A stretch of 64,000 nucleotides of DNA, taken from NCBI RefSeq assembly GCF_001704415.2, contig NC_030823.1:76384458-76448457 (forward strand), given 5' to 3'. The DNA comes from Capra hircus. Its lineage: Eukaryota; Chordata; Mammalia; Artiodactyla; Bovidae. The translations under genes were made by a program, and so were the position numbers. Positions within the stretch are counted from its first letter, which is position 1; each line of letters opens with the position of its first letter. Below, piece by piece: positions 44,724-56,635 of the stretch. The notes beneath the pieces were generated by a model. It saw only the letters and a program-made list of their open reading frames with translations, did not search any database and was not told the DNA's origin.

Positions 44724-45826
44724 GCCTCTTCTCTTCACCCCTTTCTTTACTCTTTAGAGGCTAAGAATCTTTTTTCTAAAATCTTCTATTACTTCCTTAA
44801 AGATAACTGTCATCTTTAGAAAGTCCTGCCCATGTAGGCCCACATAGTCTCTAACCACATAATATAGGCATTATTATATTTTTTAATTCTAAGACCCATT
44901 ATCATATATCAGGAGGTTTATGATTTCTAGTCACTTGGGATAAATGAAACCAGCATGGTGAATACTTGTCTACTCTTACCCATATGCCAGAATCAAGACA
45001 CTGATCATATCCTAACCCCCAAAACTCACTTCTCCTTATCCTACTAAACTGCCTGTATCACATGAGTGATTTCTCTGTGGTTAAATTCCATGGAATAATT
45101 GAGAGCATCATGAAACACCACGAAACACTGGCAGGAGCAAGATAATACGAATCAGTAAGCTCATGCCTTAAGCTGCTGTGCTGGCTGAGGGTCTGTATCA
45201 CTCTGAACTGACCACCTCTCTCTGTTTCCTCAAAGTTTTGTGGTTCTTTATCTTTTGAGAAGATGATAAGACACAGAGGACATACTTGGCAGTTAAAATA
45301 TTTTCAGTAGGAATGTGCTAATTCAAGTTACGATTATAAAGAAGTCTGGCAAATCAATTTGATTTATGTATATTGGAACTTATGAAGAAATACGTAATTG
45401 GTGACACCTGTCATAAAATCTTCAGGTAAGAACTAAAAATGTTCCCAGCACAGATGGGTATTGAAAAATATTTCTTCATGAGTAAATAACCTAACTTTAA
45501 AGCAACAGGGTATTGTACTATACACAAGAAAGTAAAGGCAAGCCATCTGTGACAAATGTATAAACTGAAGTTCAGAAATAATGACCATAATCCATACATG
45601 TTAAAAAGACTATATTTTGTATCATTATTTCAGCCACTCCTGAGTGTTCAGTGAATGCCTCAAGATATGGGTAACTTTGCTCCTGCCCCTGATAAGTGGT
45701 CAAAACACCTAGGCTCTCTTGGAAAATATTTTTTAATATTGTATTTAGCTTTTTTCCCAAAGTAATAGGTCAAGTAGTGGGGCTGATTTTGAGTTCTAAT
45801 ATCTGGAACCTGCGAATACTACCTTA
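44721..45826. other. unassigned AT-rich DNA
   Basis: No recognised transposon or exon beyond possible L2 remnant at the left edge. Confidence 0.45.
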
Positions 45827-45835
45827 AATGGTAAA

Positions 45836-46054
45836 GTGAAGTTGCTCAGTCGTGTCTGACTCTGTGCGCCCCATGGACTGCAGCCCACCAGGCTCCCCGT
45901 CCATGGGATTTTCCAGGCAAGAATGTTGGAGTGAGTTGCCGTTTCCTTCTCCAGGGGACCTTCCTGATCCAGGGATTGATCCTGGTTCTCCTGCATTGAC
46001 CCGGGACACTCTACTGGGTCAGACGCTTTACCATCTGAGCCACCAGGGAAGTTG
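45836..46054 (-). mobile_element. Bov-tA SINE with target duplication
   Basis: Reverse orientation, TGAAGTTGCTCAGTCGTGTC to GAGCCACCAGGGAAGTTG. AATGGTAAA at 45827-45835 and 46055-46063. A duplication inside the head adds GGGACACTCTACTGGGTCAG near 46000-46021, between the box regions. Confidence 0.93.
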
Positions 46055-46183
46055 AATGGTAAAAGACGTGATTAAATATCTTGACATAAGGAGTATCTTG
46101 AGATTACGCAGGTAGAGCCAATGTAATTATACGTGTTCTTATGAAAGAGACTGACAAGGAAATCTGACACGGGCAGAAGAGAA

Positions 46184-46209
46184 GACACACACACACACAC
46201 ACACACACA
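46184..46209. repeat. (AC)n microsatellite
   Basis: About 26 nt of AC dinucleotides. Confidence 0.95.
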
Positions 46210-46406
46210 TGCACGCAGAAGAGGTGATGTGAAGACGCAGAAAAGAAACGATGCAGCCACAGCCAAGGAATGCCAGCAGCCAGCAGAGGCTGGAGGAGCA
46301 GGGGCAGGATGTCACCAGGCCTCTGGAGTGGGAGTGGCCCTGGCTGACACCCTGATGTTGACCTGGGCACTGCTTTTTTGACCACTGGTCTCTAGAGTGC
46401 TAAGCG

Positions 46407-46620
46407 AATGCTAAGTTGCTTCAGTCGTGTCTGACTCTTTGCAACCCTATGGACTGTAAGCCATCAGGTTCCTTTGTCCATGAGGCTCTCCAGGCAAAGA
46501 TACTGGAGAGGGTTGCCATTTCCTCCTCCAGGAAATTTTTCCCACCCAGGGATGGAACCCTCATCTCTAATATCGCCTGCCTTAGCTGGCAGGCTCTCTA
46601 CCGCTAGCACCACCTGGGTG
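46407..46620 (-). mobile_element. Bov-tA SINE
   Basis: Reverse orientation, ATGCTAAGTTGCTTCAGTCG at the 3' side, head ending ACCGCTAGCACCACCTGGGT. Many substitutions in the head. Confidence 0.9.
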
Positions 46621-46865
46621 GAATGTGGCAGCATACCTTGTCTTAAGTGACTAAGAAACAAGTTAGATATGATAGAAGAGCTGTACTAGGTTTCATCACT
46701 TATTTAAACCATCCAATCATTCTTATGCATGGTTTTAAATTTGGTGTATATTATTTGTATTTTATGCAATATCTTGCATTTTAAGTATATAAAGCATTGA
46801 TTTTAAAATTGAGAATTATTTTATCAATCATAGAGCTTAGCTAGACAAGCTTAACTGTAGAAATA

Positions 46866-47078
46866 AGTGAAAGTGTTAGTCGCTCAGTCGTGTCCAACTC
46901 TATGCAGTCCCATGGACTGTAGCCCACCAGGCTCCTCTGTCCATGGGATTCTCCAGGCAAGAATACTGCAGTGGGTTGCCATGCCCTCCTCCAGGGAATC
47001 TTCTTGACCCAGGGATCAAACCCAGGTCTCCCACATTGCAGGCCAATTCTTCACCATTTGAGCCACGTGCAAATCCCT
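46866..47078 (-). mobile_element. Bov-tA SINE
   Basis: Reverse orientation, AAGTGAAAGTGTTAGTCGCT to a diverged head near TTTGAGCCACGTGCAAATCC. Body well preserved. Confidence 0.9.
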
Positions 47079-48036
47079 AATTTTGTAGTAAGAACCCTCA
47101 AAGAAAAATCAATACCACCATAGAGGGCATTGCTATGCAAATACATGCTTTTTATAAAATCTGATGATAGGAACAAGAATTTTTTAATGAGGATAACAGG
47201 GAAGGTTTGATTACAAACCACAGATGCAGGATGTGTTTTTTAAAAAAGGAATGTTTCCAGTGGAGCGCTGGTAAATGTTTGACTCTGGAAGGTCGGTAAG
47301 GGAGAGGCAGAAAGAGTCCTGATTTGCAAAATGTGTTCATTTCCGTGATGTAAAGGTACTTAGTAAGGCTGATCTGATGTCACTGGACAAATGGATAGGA
47401 GATATGCAAATTAGCCCCTGCAAACCTGTCCAGCTGGTTTTAATGCCAACCACTGGATAATTTTCACTTTTACCCTAGATTTCAAAATGGATATTCTGGA
47501 AATGGGCTTACCGTGGTTGATTCTATTCAAAGTTTATTTTCATACATTGTGAGCTGTTTCTATGAGTAATTATCTACGTGCTATTAAAAATGTCTAGCAA
47601 TGCCCATGAATAAATAAAGCTTTGCAGAGACAATGTCAAAACAACCCAGTAACTAGACTGTATATTATTATTGAATCTTTATTTTCTTCCCTGAAAAGAC
47701 ACCATGGAGGGAGGAGAAACCAATTGCAGGCAGTTTCAGAGAAGGCTTCATGTTAAGTTGTGTCTTTGAGTTAGGTCTTTAGAAGAAAAAAAGTCCAAGT
47801 GATAAAGAAAAAAAAAAAAAAACAAAAACCTTAACATTTGATTCAGGACATGAAGGGCAGGGAACTTTGAGTGGAAAATGAAACATTCGACTCAAATGCT
47901 CCAATTATTTCAGGGTGATAGCTCCAGCGGGGGTGTGGGGATTCAGCTGGTGTGCGGAGCAGCTTTGCATCGGGAGGGCTGGTTTTGAGGGCATTGTAGA
48001 CATGGCTGTCTGGAAGACCTTAGTCCCTTTGCCGTA
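47079..48036. other. unassigned DNA
   Basis: Contains an A-rich run at about 47806-47827. No recognised repeat or exon. Confidence 0.45.
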
Positions 48037-48254
48037 GTTCAGCTGCTAAGTCTTGTCTGACTCTTTCGCAGCCTCATGGACTGTAGCACACCAGGCTCCT
48101 CTGTCCATGGGATTTCCCAGGCAAGGATGCTAGAGTGAGCTGCCATCTCCTCCTCCAGGGAATCTTCCCGACCCAGGGGTTGAAGTCGTGTCTCTTGGGT
48201 CGCCTGCACTGGCCAGGAGGTTTCCTTATTGCTAGCACCACCTGGGAAACCCCA
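48037..48254 (-). mobile_element. Bov-tA SINE
   Basis: Reverse orientation, GTTCAGCTGCTAAGTCTTGT to TAGCACCACCTGGGAAACCC. Complete head and body; lies just outside the ancient L1M. Confidence 0.9.
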
Positions 48255-48284
48255 TTTCTTCTTATGTGCTCTGCCTTCCTTTCT

Positions 48285-49195
48285 TTCTGTAGAGCCAACT
48301 TTCTGACCTGTATCATTTTCCTTCTCTCTAAAAAACAGGCAACAAATTCCCTCAGTTTTTTTTTTTGTTTGTCTGAGAAAGACTATTTATCCTTCCCTTT
48401 AAAGGAGAATTTCACAGGGTACAGAATTTTAGGTTGACGGTTTTGTTCTCTCGAAGCTTCGGATATCTCACCCACCCTTGTTTCGCTTGTGTGGTTTCTG
48501 AGGAGGCGCTAGATGTAATTTTTGTTTTTGTTCCTCCGTAGGTAAGGTGTTTTTCCTCCTCTGGCTCCTTTCAAGATTTTTTCTCTGTCTTTGGTTTTCT
48601 GTTGTTTAAAAATAATATGTTGGTGTGCAGCTGGTCTGTCCTTGTATTTATACTGCTTGGCGTTCTCTGAACTTCCTGCATCTGGGGCTTGATGTCTGAC
48701 ATTAAATTTGGAAAACAGTCGGTCACTGTTTCAAATACTTCTTTTTCCCTCCTTTTCTTCTCCTTTTGGTATTCCCATGATGCACGTTTGACACCTCTTA
48801 TAGTTGCTCAGCGTCCTTGGACGTTCTGGGTTTTGTTTTGGTTTTTCTTTCGGGCTCTCTTTTCAGTTTGGGGATGTATATTTTAGTTCAGGGAATCTCT
48901 CCTCACCTGTGTCCAGTCTGCTACTGAGCCCTTCACGGGGTTCTTCACTTCTTTCCGTGTTCAGATCTCTAGCTTTGTGTTTTGTTCTTAGAATTTCCAT
49001 CTCTCGGTTTGCACCGAGTATCTGTTCTTACCTGCTGGCTGCTTTACCCACGAGTGTCCTTGGTGTATGAATCAGAGCTGTTTTAAATCCCCAGTCTGTT
49101 CATTCCAACATTCCCACTTTGTCTGACTCTGCTGCTTGCTCTGTTTCTTTAAACAGTGGTATTTTTATATCATGGCATACATATCTTTTAAATAT
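48285..49195 (-). repeat. ancient L1M LINE relic, part 1
   Basis: Antisense L1M. Collinear landmarks include CTGACCTGTATCATTTTCCT, GGCAACAAATTCCCTCAG, TGTCTGAGAAAGACT, GGTTTCTGAGGAGGCGC, AGGTAAGGTGTTTTTCCTCC, CTTGATGTCTGACATTAA, TTAGAATTTCCATCTCTCGG and CATTCCAACATTCCC. Non-coding decay throughout. A young L1 end interrupts it on the right. Confidence 0.78.
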
Positions 49196-49368
49196 TTATT
49201 TTTTATTTATTTATTTTTTGTCTTTTTTTTTCTCCATTTTATTTATTTCTTTACAATATTGTATTCATTCTGCCATACATTGACATGAATCCACCATGGG
49301 TGTACATGTGTTCCCCATCCTGAACCCCCCTCCCACCTCCCTCCCCATCCCATCCCTCTTTCTTGAGA
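49196..49368 (-). mobile_element. young ruminant L1 3' end nested in L1M
   Basis: T-rich start (reverse poly-A side), then TTTACAATATTGTATTCATT, CTGCCATACATTGACATGAA, CCACCATGGGTGTACATGTG, CCCCATCCTGAACCCC. Only the last 160 bp or so of the element inserted, in the same orientation as the host L1M. The AT-rich DNA at 49185-49230 would suit an L1-type nick site. Confidence 0.88.
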
Positions 49369-50105
49369 GCCACACATGATACACAGAGTAAAAGGAGCTG
49401 CTGTGAACAGGCATTAGGTGGGGTGGGATGGGGGGGGGCATATGTCAGTCCTGCAACAAGGGCCCAGTCTTTTAAAGCCGGGCCTGTGGGCTATGAGCTT
49501 CACAAGTGTGTCCGGGGCTTTGCCCTTCTTAGGTGGGATTGGATAGCTCGAGGGTCTGTGGATGGTGACTGTCTTTCCCCAGGGCAGTAAGGCTCTGATG
49601 ACACCCAGCAGGGCTAAGCTCTGGGGAATTAGTTTCTCCCGAGGGCAGGGCTTGTTGAGGACAGAGCCCCACAGTGGTCCCTTCTCCCTTCTCCTTGCTG
49701 GAAGCCCAGTGGTTCCCCACTCTCTGATATGGAATCTGGTCAACCTCCTGGAGGTAAATCTCACAACACTGTGCCCCACTATCCACAACTGGGTTTTTAA
49801 CTCTCAGTATTGTCTGCACTGAGCCCCCAGAATTTCATCAATTACAGACCAGGGTTTTCTACCCAAGGCTCAGGGCTCCTGAGGCCATTTCTGCTGAGGA
49901 ATCACTGTGACCGTGAGCCATGACCCCCTGGATTCATCTGTCTCTCCAAACTCTGAGCCAGCAGGTTGCCCTCTGTCCTCCCTGCTCTTTTGGATTTGAG
50001 AAGAGCTGTGGATTTTTAAGTCTGTTCATTTTTTCCCGGTTGTTCCTGTGTCAGAGTATCAACAGCCAATCCTCTCACATTCAGAACCAGAAACCGGGAG
50101 TCCAC
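49369..50105 (-). repeat. ancient L1M LINE relic, part 2
   Basis: Continues the L1M order: CTTGAGAGCCACACATGATAC, AGTAAAAGGAGCTGCTGTGA, GGGCAGGGCTTGTTGAGGAC, CCTGGAGGTAAATCTCACAA, CCACAACTGGGTTTTTAAC, GTTGCCCTCTGTCCTCCCTG and AGAAGAGCTGTGGATTTTTA, ending near CCAGAAACCGGGAGTCC. It accounts for the overlapping frames of up to 124 codons here. Confidence 0.75.
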
Positions 50106-51126
50106 ACAGCGGTAGGGTGGACGCAGTGACCCAGCTTCACACAGCCTGACCCCAGCCTCTCTGCTGTGCTTCAGTTGTGAGAGGATCCACCGGTAGGGTC
50201 CTGTGTGGTGCCGCCCCACACAACAATATTCTGGGGAACACCCAGGAAGCATTTGTAGAGCAAATCCAGCACAAGAACCATCTGAAGGGGCAACACAGGG
50301 GGGACCCCAGGGACCCAATCAAGCTGATTCATAACCCAAAAGGATGAGGGGAGGGGCAGGGGGTGGATATCCTAACAAAAATAAGTGTTCAGAAGCATCT
50401 TGCTCTTAAAATATGCATTCAGAAAGTTGAAATTAACCTTCCCACCTCATCATCCCAGCTAGGAAATACCAAGAGAAAATGAAGGGAGGCAAAATCAGGA
50501 TCTTCTTCCCTCTCCACTCCATCCTCAGATCTTAAATCCAGACTTTAAAAGATGATGACATGAGTGCCCCAAGGGAGGAGGGCAATGGCCCAGATTAGGG
50601 TTTTGCCCAACTGGAACCGCTTGGTGTAAAAATCATAATAATCCTCTGATCAGAAACACATTATCCTGTTCTCCAGTTATTCATGTTTAATTTTAGCCAG
50701 AACGACAGGTGTGGGGCCAGCCTGGCTGGAGACTGTCAAGGGGGATTCTGCTGAAACCCAGCAGCTGAGCAGGGGTCCTCCCTAACCCCACCCACATACA
50801 AGGTCCACTGAAGAAGATACCAGCATTTTCATACCCAGAAATCCCTCTTCAAGCAAAGGGATTCCAGTTAACCAGCAGAATCTGAACCAGGTTTCCTAGT
50901 CTGGGTCGACAGAGATGCTATCACCAAGTTCACTCGAATCTCCCAGGGTACCTAGATTTTTTGGGTGGGGTACACGATAATGATTGATTCAACTTGATTT
51001 CCACCTGTCATCAAATATCTTTGTCTTCTTGGACTGGAATTGGATGAATGTGTTAGTTGTTACCAGGTACACTAGACCCATGGTTGGTTTCCTATTTCTC
51101 TATAGAATTCTCAGTTGCCTGAGAAT
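50106..51126. other. unassigned DNA
   Basis: The first 200 bp may still be L1M. Otherwise no recognised repeat or exon. Confidence 0.4.
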
Positions 51127-51135
51127 TTTCACTTG

Positions 51136-51408
51136 CTCAGTTCAGTTCAGTTGCTCAGTCGTGTCCGACTCTTTGCGATCCCATGGACTGCAGCATGCCA
51201 GGCCTCCCTGTCCATCACCAACTCCCAGAGCTTACTCAAATTCATGTGCTTTGAGTCGGTGATGCCATCCAACCATCTCATTCTCTGTCATCCCCTTCTC
51301 CTCCCACCTTCAATTTTTCTCAGCATCAGGGTCTTTTCCAATGAGTCAGTTCTTCCCATCAGATGGCCAGAGTAATGGAGATTCAGCTTCAGCATCAGTC
51401 TTTCCAAT
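51136..51408 (-). mobile_element. BovB 3' end with 9-bp target duplication
   Basis: Reverse orientation, CTCAGTTCAGTTCAGTTGCT to CAGCATCAGTCTTTCCAAT. TTTCACTTG at 51127-51135 and 51428-51436. About 19 bp between the end of visible BovB homology and the right duplicate are unexplained (diverged BovB or filler). Confidence 0.9.
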
Positions 51409-51436
51409 TGTTGTTTGAAACAAGTCCTTTCACTTG

Positions 51437-53784
51437 TTATTTAGCAATTTTCCAGTCAAACTTATACTAAGAAGATGCCCCAGTTGAGTGTTTGAGGGTA
51501 TTCACTCATCACATCAAAAATATTTCTAATAGTTTGGGAGTTGGAACCTATTACTTTATTTTCTTGTAAAAAAGCTTATAATAAAACAATTTGGAGTTAA
51601 GGTTTATGATACTTGTTGGTATTATTTACTTTCGGTATTATGTAGTACTCTGATATATGAAATCAGTACTGAAAACAAAGCTGTTATTCTTTAAACAACA
51701 GTAAGTATCTACTTGTAATTATTTTATTTGTTTGAATATGAAACTTAGGAAAATATTCTGAAAGGTCAAAGATAATAAAAGGATTCTAACAGTATTTTCA
51801 AAAATGCTCAATTTACCTCTTGTTGAGATGTTTCTCAAAAAATATTTTACTTTAGAAAGGTTATATGTTAAATGGTATAGTCCATGTAGATTATCTTCCA
51901 AACTGAATTATTGATAATGCTTTGTTTTTGCTACCAAAAGTGGATACATGTTTATATCAATGTACTTGCACACACACATATCAAATATTAGTAATTTCCA
52001 GACAATATATGATTTTATATTCAGAGTCCATGAATTCAGGTTGTCTAATGATCTGCATGAGACCATGGTTTTCCTATAATAATTGTAACAGTGACTTTGA
52101 TTTTTACAAACTTTTAAATATAGGTGGGTGGGATGCCAAAAAAGCATCCTTACATTATTTTCAAATAATTATGTTACCCAGTTGTACTTTTCTATAGCAA
52201 GTCTTGAATATGAAAGGGAATTTAGTGTCGAGAATTTCTTTTTCTGGGCACTCTCATCACTTGGTGTCTATAGCAGACTGAGTGAATTCTTTAATCATGA
52301 TTTTACCACCATTCATCTATTACATTACCTTGAAAAAAAAAGTGAACATTTTCATGCTTCTTAACGTGTAGTCACGTGATCACTTTAGTACGGCTTTCAG
52401 TTTGCCCAAGAGTCCTGCTCTGGTTTTTCCCCTAATTGGATCTCATCCAGTTAATGTATGACCCCTTTTAGCCCTTGTAATATCTGTTCCATAATGAGAG
52501 GGAGGGAGAAAAAAAAAACTGTTGAAACTCTATCACATAGTAAGTATAGCAAGAAGATGAGGTGGTTAAATGTAATATGTAGCATTACCAACCAGTGATG
52601 TGAAACACTCACTATAAGCCTGCACTCCTGGGGTGGGGAGGGGGGGCTTTCCTTACCTTTCCCATCCATGTAAGAAAATACAGCTCAGGTTTTCACTATG
52701 TGGAGGAAAGGAAAGGGTCATAAATTACAGATTAATATGTATTTCATAGTCTTTCCCCTTTTTCTCTGTTAATGGTTTATAGTGGAGACTGCGCAAGTAT
52801 GGATTAATTTAAACTACTTGAAAATCTGGTTATGCATTTTATGAAATCAGACATTTGTTTCTGGAGAGAAAACAATGTATAGTAATGGGATCAGCTTTAC
52901 AGGCAGGACTCCAACACTCTCATGTAATTTTCATGCAGGACAAATTCAAATTAGCAAAACATCTTATAAAATAATAGAAAAAGAGAGTGTCTGGATATTT
53001 TAAATTTCAGCTGGGCAAAAGGCACTTTAACAGTGATTCTGATGAGAGGTTGGGTTTGTGTTATTTTGCTTGCTTTGGCGTGCTTTCAGATTCTCATCCA
53101 GCTAGGCTTATCTTCAATCTGGAAAAGGCTGACGAATATCATTAGAGGCAAACTGGAACTCACATTGCATTATGACAAATGTAAGGATTTTTTTTTTCTG
53201 TTTTTGCTTTAAAATGAGTTCAGATTTGCATGATCAAAAGTAATATGAGAAGGCACTAAGGTAACTTTCAAACATGACTCCAGGACCTCCAGGGAAAACT
53301 TAGAGAAAGTGGACATGTTACCATACAGTTAAGAAACATAATTGTACAGTTTTTTTTATGAAGGATTGAAAAAAAAAAAGGATTTTGGAAACTACAGACT
53401 TGCAAATTTGATGTGAATTCCTGATAGTAACCAAGAACAAATGCCCAGGAAAAAAAAAAAAAAAACTGGACTGACGACGACTCACAGGAAGAATGAATGA
53501 TTGAAAAGAAGCCTGAAAACAGGTTGAAATAGAAAAGATGGCCAATAGGACACAGGGTAAGAGGGAACTCTCTGTAGAAGAGGTCACCTGGGAGAAGAAG
53601 TAGATTGTAGCTTGGTTCCTGAGGACAGAGCCTGGACCGCAGTGCTGGCGGAAAAAAAAAGTGATAGATTTACCAGTCATTTGAGCTCTTTGTAAATGTA
53701 ATGGGCTGTGAAAGTAATGAGAACCCAGTTGCTTGGAGTTTAAGCAGAAGTTGGATAAATACACTTATGTTTTAAAATAATAAC
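51437..53784. other. unassigned AT-rich DNA
   Basis: 2.3 kb without a recognised transposon; A/T homopolymer runs near 53189, 53370 and 53450. The 148-codon minus-strand frame (53318-53764) is phenylalanine/serine-rich from those runs and not gene-like. Confidence 0.45.
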
Positions 53785-53797
53785 ACCCCCCCCCCCC
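53785..53797. repeat. poly-C run (left of ART2 SINE)
   Basis: Thirteen consecutive C; a C10 run (54101-54110) lies on the other side of the SINE. Confidence 0.95.
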
Positions 53798-53815
53798 AGA
53801 GTACTTCCTGCATCG

Positions 53816-54098
53816 TGCGCCCCCCTGGTGGCTCTGCGGTAAAGCATATGCCTGCCAATGCAGGAGGCATGGGTTCAATCCCTGCTCTGGGAAGACCCCA
53901 CACGCCCACGCAGCAGCTAAGCCGTGAACCACAACTCCTGAACTGTGCTCTAGAGCCTGAGCCCACACAGCCTCGAGACCGTGCTCCATGCCGAGAAGGC
54001 ATCGCAGTAAGAAGACCAGCCCGCTGCAGCTAGAGACAAGCCCGTGAGCAGTGAGGACCCAGAGCAGCCACAATAAATACAAACAAACAGATAAAATT
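53816..54098 (+). mobile_element. ART2-type tRNA-Glu SINE between two poly-C runs
   Basis: GCGCCCCCCTGGTGGCTCTG head, box B GGGTTCAATCCC intact, then CACGCAGCAGCTAAGCCG, CTGTGCTCTAGAGCCTGAGC, GCTCCATGCCGAGAAGGC and AATAAATACAAACAAACAG tail. Nearly complete. Confidence 0.87.
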
Positions 54099-56199
54099 AA
54101 CCCCCCCCCCACCCACTGAGATACTGCCGGCGCTGTGTCAGATGACGGAGATGACTTCTAAAGTTATTCTTATGTGAACTCATGTCAGATTCTTCTACCT
54201 CAGCAAAATATTTCCTGTTATTCCATTTTCAACTATCTCTAAATTTTTCTTTACATTAATTTCATTTTGATGGTGAGATTTTTTAGTGTAGATTATGACT
54301 TATCAGGTAAGGGATAAATCACTGGGTTTTTATATCTTCACAAATGATGCCTTCAGAAAAAAAAGGAATTTTTTTGGCGGGGGAGGGGGCGTTCATTTTC
54401 TGGTTTTGTCCTATGGCTAGTCATATAGAGATTCATATTACTTCACACAAACTAGGAATATAGGAATTGTTAATACTCAGCTTCATTATTGACTTCTTTG
54501 AAAAACCCCCCAAAAGTGTAAAGAATGTAAGAATTGAGATGCAATCCTTTTGAGAATATTTTTAGGGCTTGGGCTTGAAGCTGTTCTAGGCAGTGTTACA
54601 TAGTCTCCAGAAAAAAAAAAAGGTAAAACTCTTTATATGGTCACGGGATCATAGGGTGCCTGACCACGTGGTTGGAATCTCAAAGTTAATTGCTTGCGGC
54701 TCCCTCGCCTCTGAGTCGACTGCAGCAAGGAACACATTTTGCAGGGTCTAAAGAGAAGTGCTGCCTGCAGCTAGGAATCCTGCTGTGTGCGGCTGTCTCT
54801 GCCACTAGAGACCAGGTACCAGCAAGACCCCATCTGCTCTGGCCAGTAGTGGAGGAAAGGCTCTGTGCAATCGGATAAACGAATTAGTATATCCCTGTCC
54901 TGGCAGAAGAGGACACTATGGGAGACTGTGAGGAAAACAGTGTGAGAAGGGGAAAAATGAATCTAGGCCTGGAATCAGAGTCTAGGCCAATTCTGATGAG
55001 ACTATCTGGAGAATTTTCCGATTTTTCATGGGCGGGTCTCAAGGTGAAGAAAGAACAAAACTGAGTGCTAGGCTTGTGTGGGTGTCTTTTTATGAAACCG
55101 AAGATTCCGGGAGCAAGAAGCGGGTGTTGTTTTACTGGGGGCTGGAGGAAGAAGATCAAATATAAACATGTGGATTTTTAGATGCTTGTGAGGCATGCAT
55201 GAGGATCTGTCAAGTGAGATCCATGAGTCTGGCACGAAGAATTATCTTGGCTGCAGAAAACAAATTTAAAAATCTCTCTATTTGTGTGGTAATTAAAGCT
55301 TTAGCAAAGTATATGATCAGCTGGTAGGGTTTAGAGAGAGAGAAAGGAAAGCTGACCTATAAAAAGGTAGATGGGCACGGTTCACATACCTGCAATGTTC
55401 ACGTACCTTCTTTTTGAAGGGGTTCAATCAGAGACAAGGACACAAAATTTGACCAAGATATCAAGATAAGAGCCAAGCCTCTTCCCCAGCCTCTTCTGAA
55501 TGGACTCAGGAGAGCAAGTGAATTCCAAGCATAGCCAGACTGGACAGATTAAAGAGTTGACAAGACTAGGTTGGAATGAAATCCCACCCGTGGAGTGGGC
55601 TTGGCAACCAAGACACCGACTCAGTTGCGGGAGACGGGAATTTTAGCCTGGGAGGCACACTCACACACACATTCCCTTCCATCATCCCCCACCCACCCAC
55701 AGGCCAGCACACCAGGGGCAGAGCTGTGTGGCAGTCAGGAACGGGTTGTGATGGGTGGAGCTTAGTAAGAAGCTGTTGGCTTCGATGACCCCAGGACAGC
55801 CGCTGCTGACTAGGAGGAGTCAAGCCTTGAGTGACCTTCCCTTCCTGCTGGGAAGTCCTCGGTGCCCAGGAGTTCAGCACGGGGTCACTGTCACGGCTCT
55901 GAGTTCGATGACTGGATAACGCTTCCGTTCTCGCTGCAGAGGAGGTCACCCGGCACGTGGATCGCAATGTCCACCAGAGTGGACATCACGTCCCTGCATC
56001 CCAGGGCCCCCTCCCCACTCTGTGAACGCTTGTTCCTCTTCTCATCCTCCACCCTGAACGCACTCGAGTTGATCACTTCATTGTCAGGCAGCTCCTATCC
56101 TTGGCCCCACAAAACCACACCAAGAGTTTCGCTTCACACCTACAGTAAATTCCGCAACCTCAAGGGCTCCTAACATTGAGGGGCCTGGCCCACCACCCC
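54099..56199. other. unassigned DNA
   Basis: Begins with a C10 run (54101). 55560-56200 is GC-richer and gives overlapping chance frames of up to 133 codons; L2 similarity may begin as early as 56040. Confidence 0.45.
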
Positions 56200-56635
56200 C
56201 CTTCATGGCATCCGCGCCACCTCCCCTGAGCTTGGGGACGACTGCCCCGTCCCACGCTTAGCTGCACTGACGTCTCCCTTTGGGCTTTCACTTCAGTTCC
56301 CTTCACACCGATTGCACTGGAGCCTACCCAGCCTTAAGGCAAGGCGTGTCCTTCCCTTGGGTTTCAGCATAAATCTCTCTTTCTCGGTGGGGTCTTACTG
56401 AACTTCTTACTTAAAATAGTCCCCCTCCTTTAATTCCTCAGCTCACTTTGTGCTTTGCAGTAGTCTATGTACTACTACATGTTGCCTTGCTAAATATCTC
56501 CCTTATCATTAGACTAAGAACTTTATTAAGGGCAAGAATTATGGAGTTTGTATGCACCATTATATTCTCAGTATTCGGCGTATGGGATATTAGCATTAAG
56601 TAATAGCTACCAAAAGAATAAATACACACATGCAG
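56200..56635 (+). repeat. L2 LINE relic, 3' end
   Basis: Sense L2 by order of blocks: TTGGGCTTTCACTTCAGTTCC, TTTCAGCATAAATCTCTC, ACTTAAAATAGTCCCCCTCC, TAGACTAAGAACTTTATTAA with GGGCAAGAATTATG, then ATTATATTCTCAGTATTCGG and GAATAAATACAC. Confidence 0.58.

Noticed and set aside
46405..48254. CRISPR-like array suggested by recurring near-identical 200-bp units
   Set aside because: The units are independent Bov-tA SINEs with irregular spacing and tRNA heads; the genome is mammalian.
49414..49822. Several overlapping frames of 75-124 codons
   Set aside because: They lie in the decayed antisense L1M and have no coding signal.
53318..53764. 148-codon minus-strand frame
   Set aside because: Phenylalanine/serine-rich because of A/T homopolymers; no domain.
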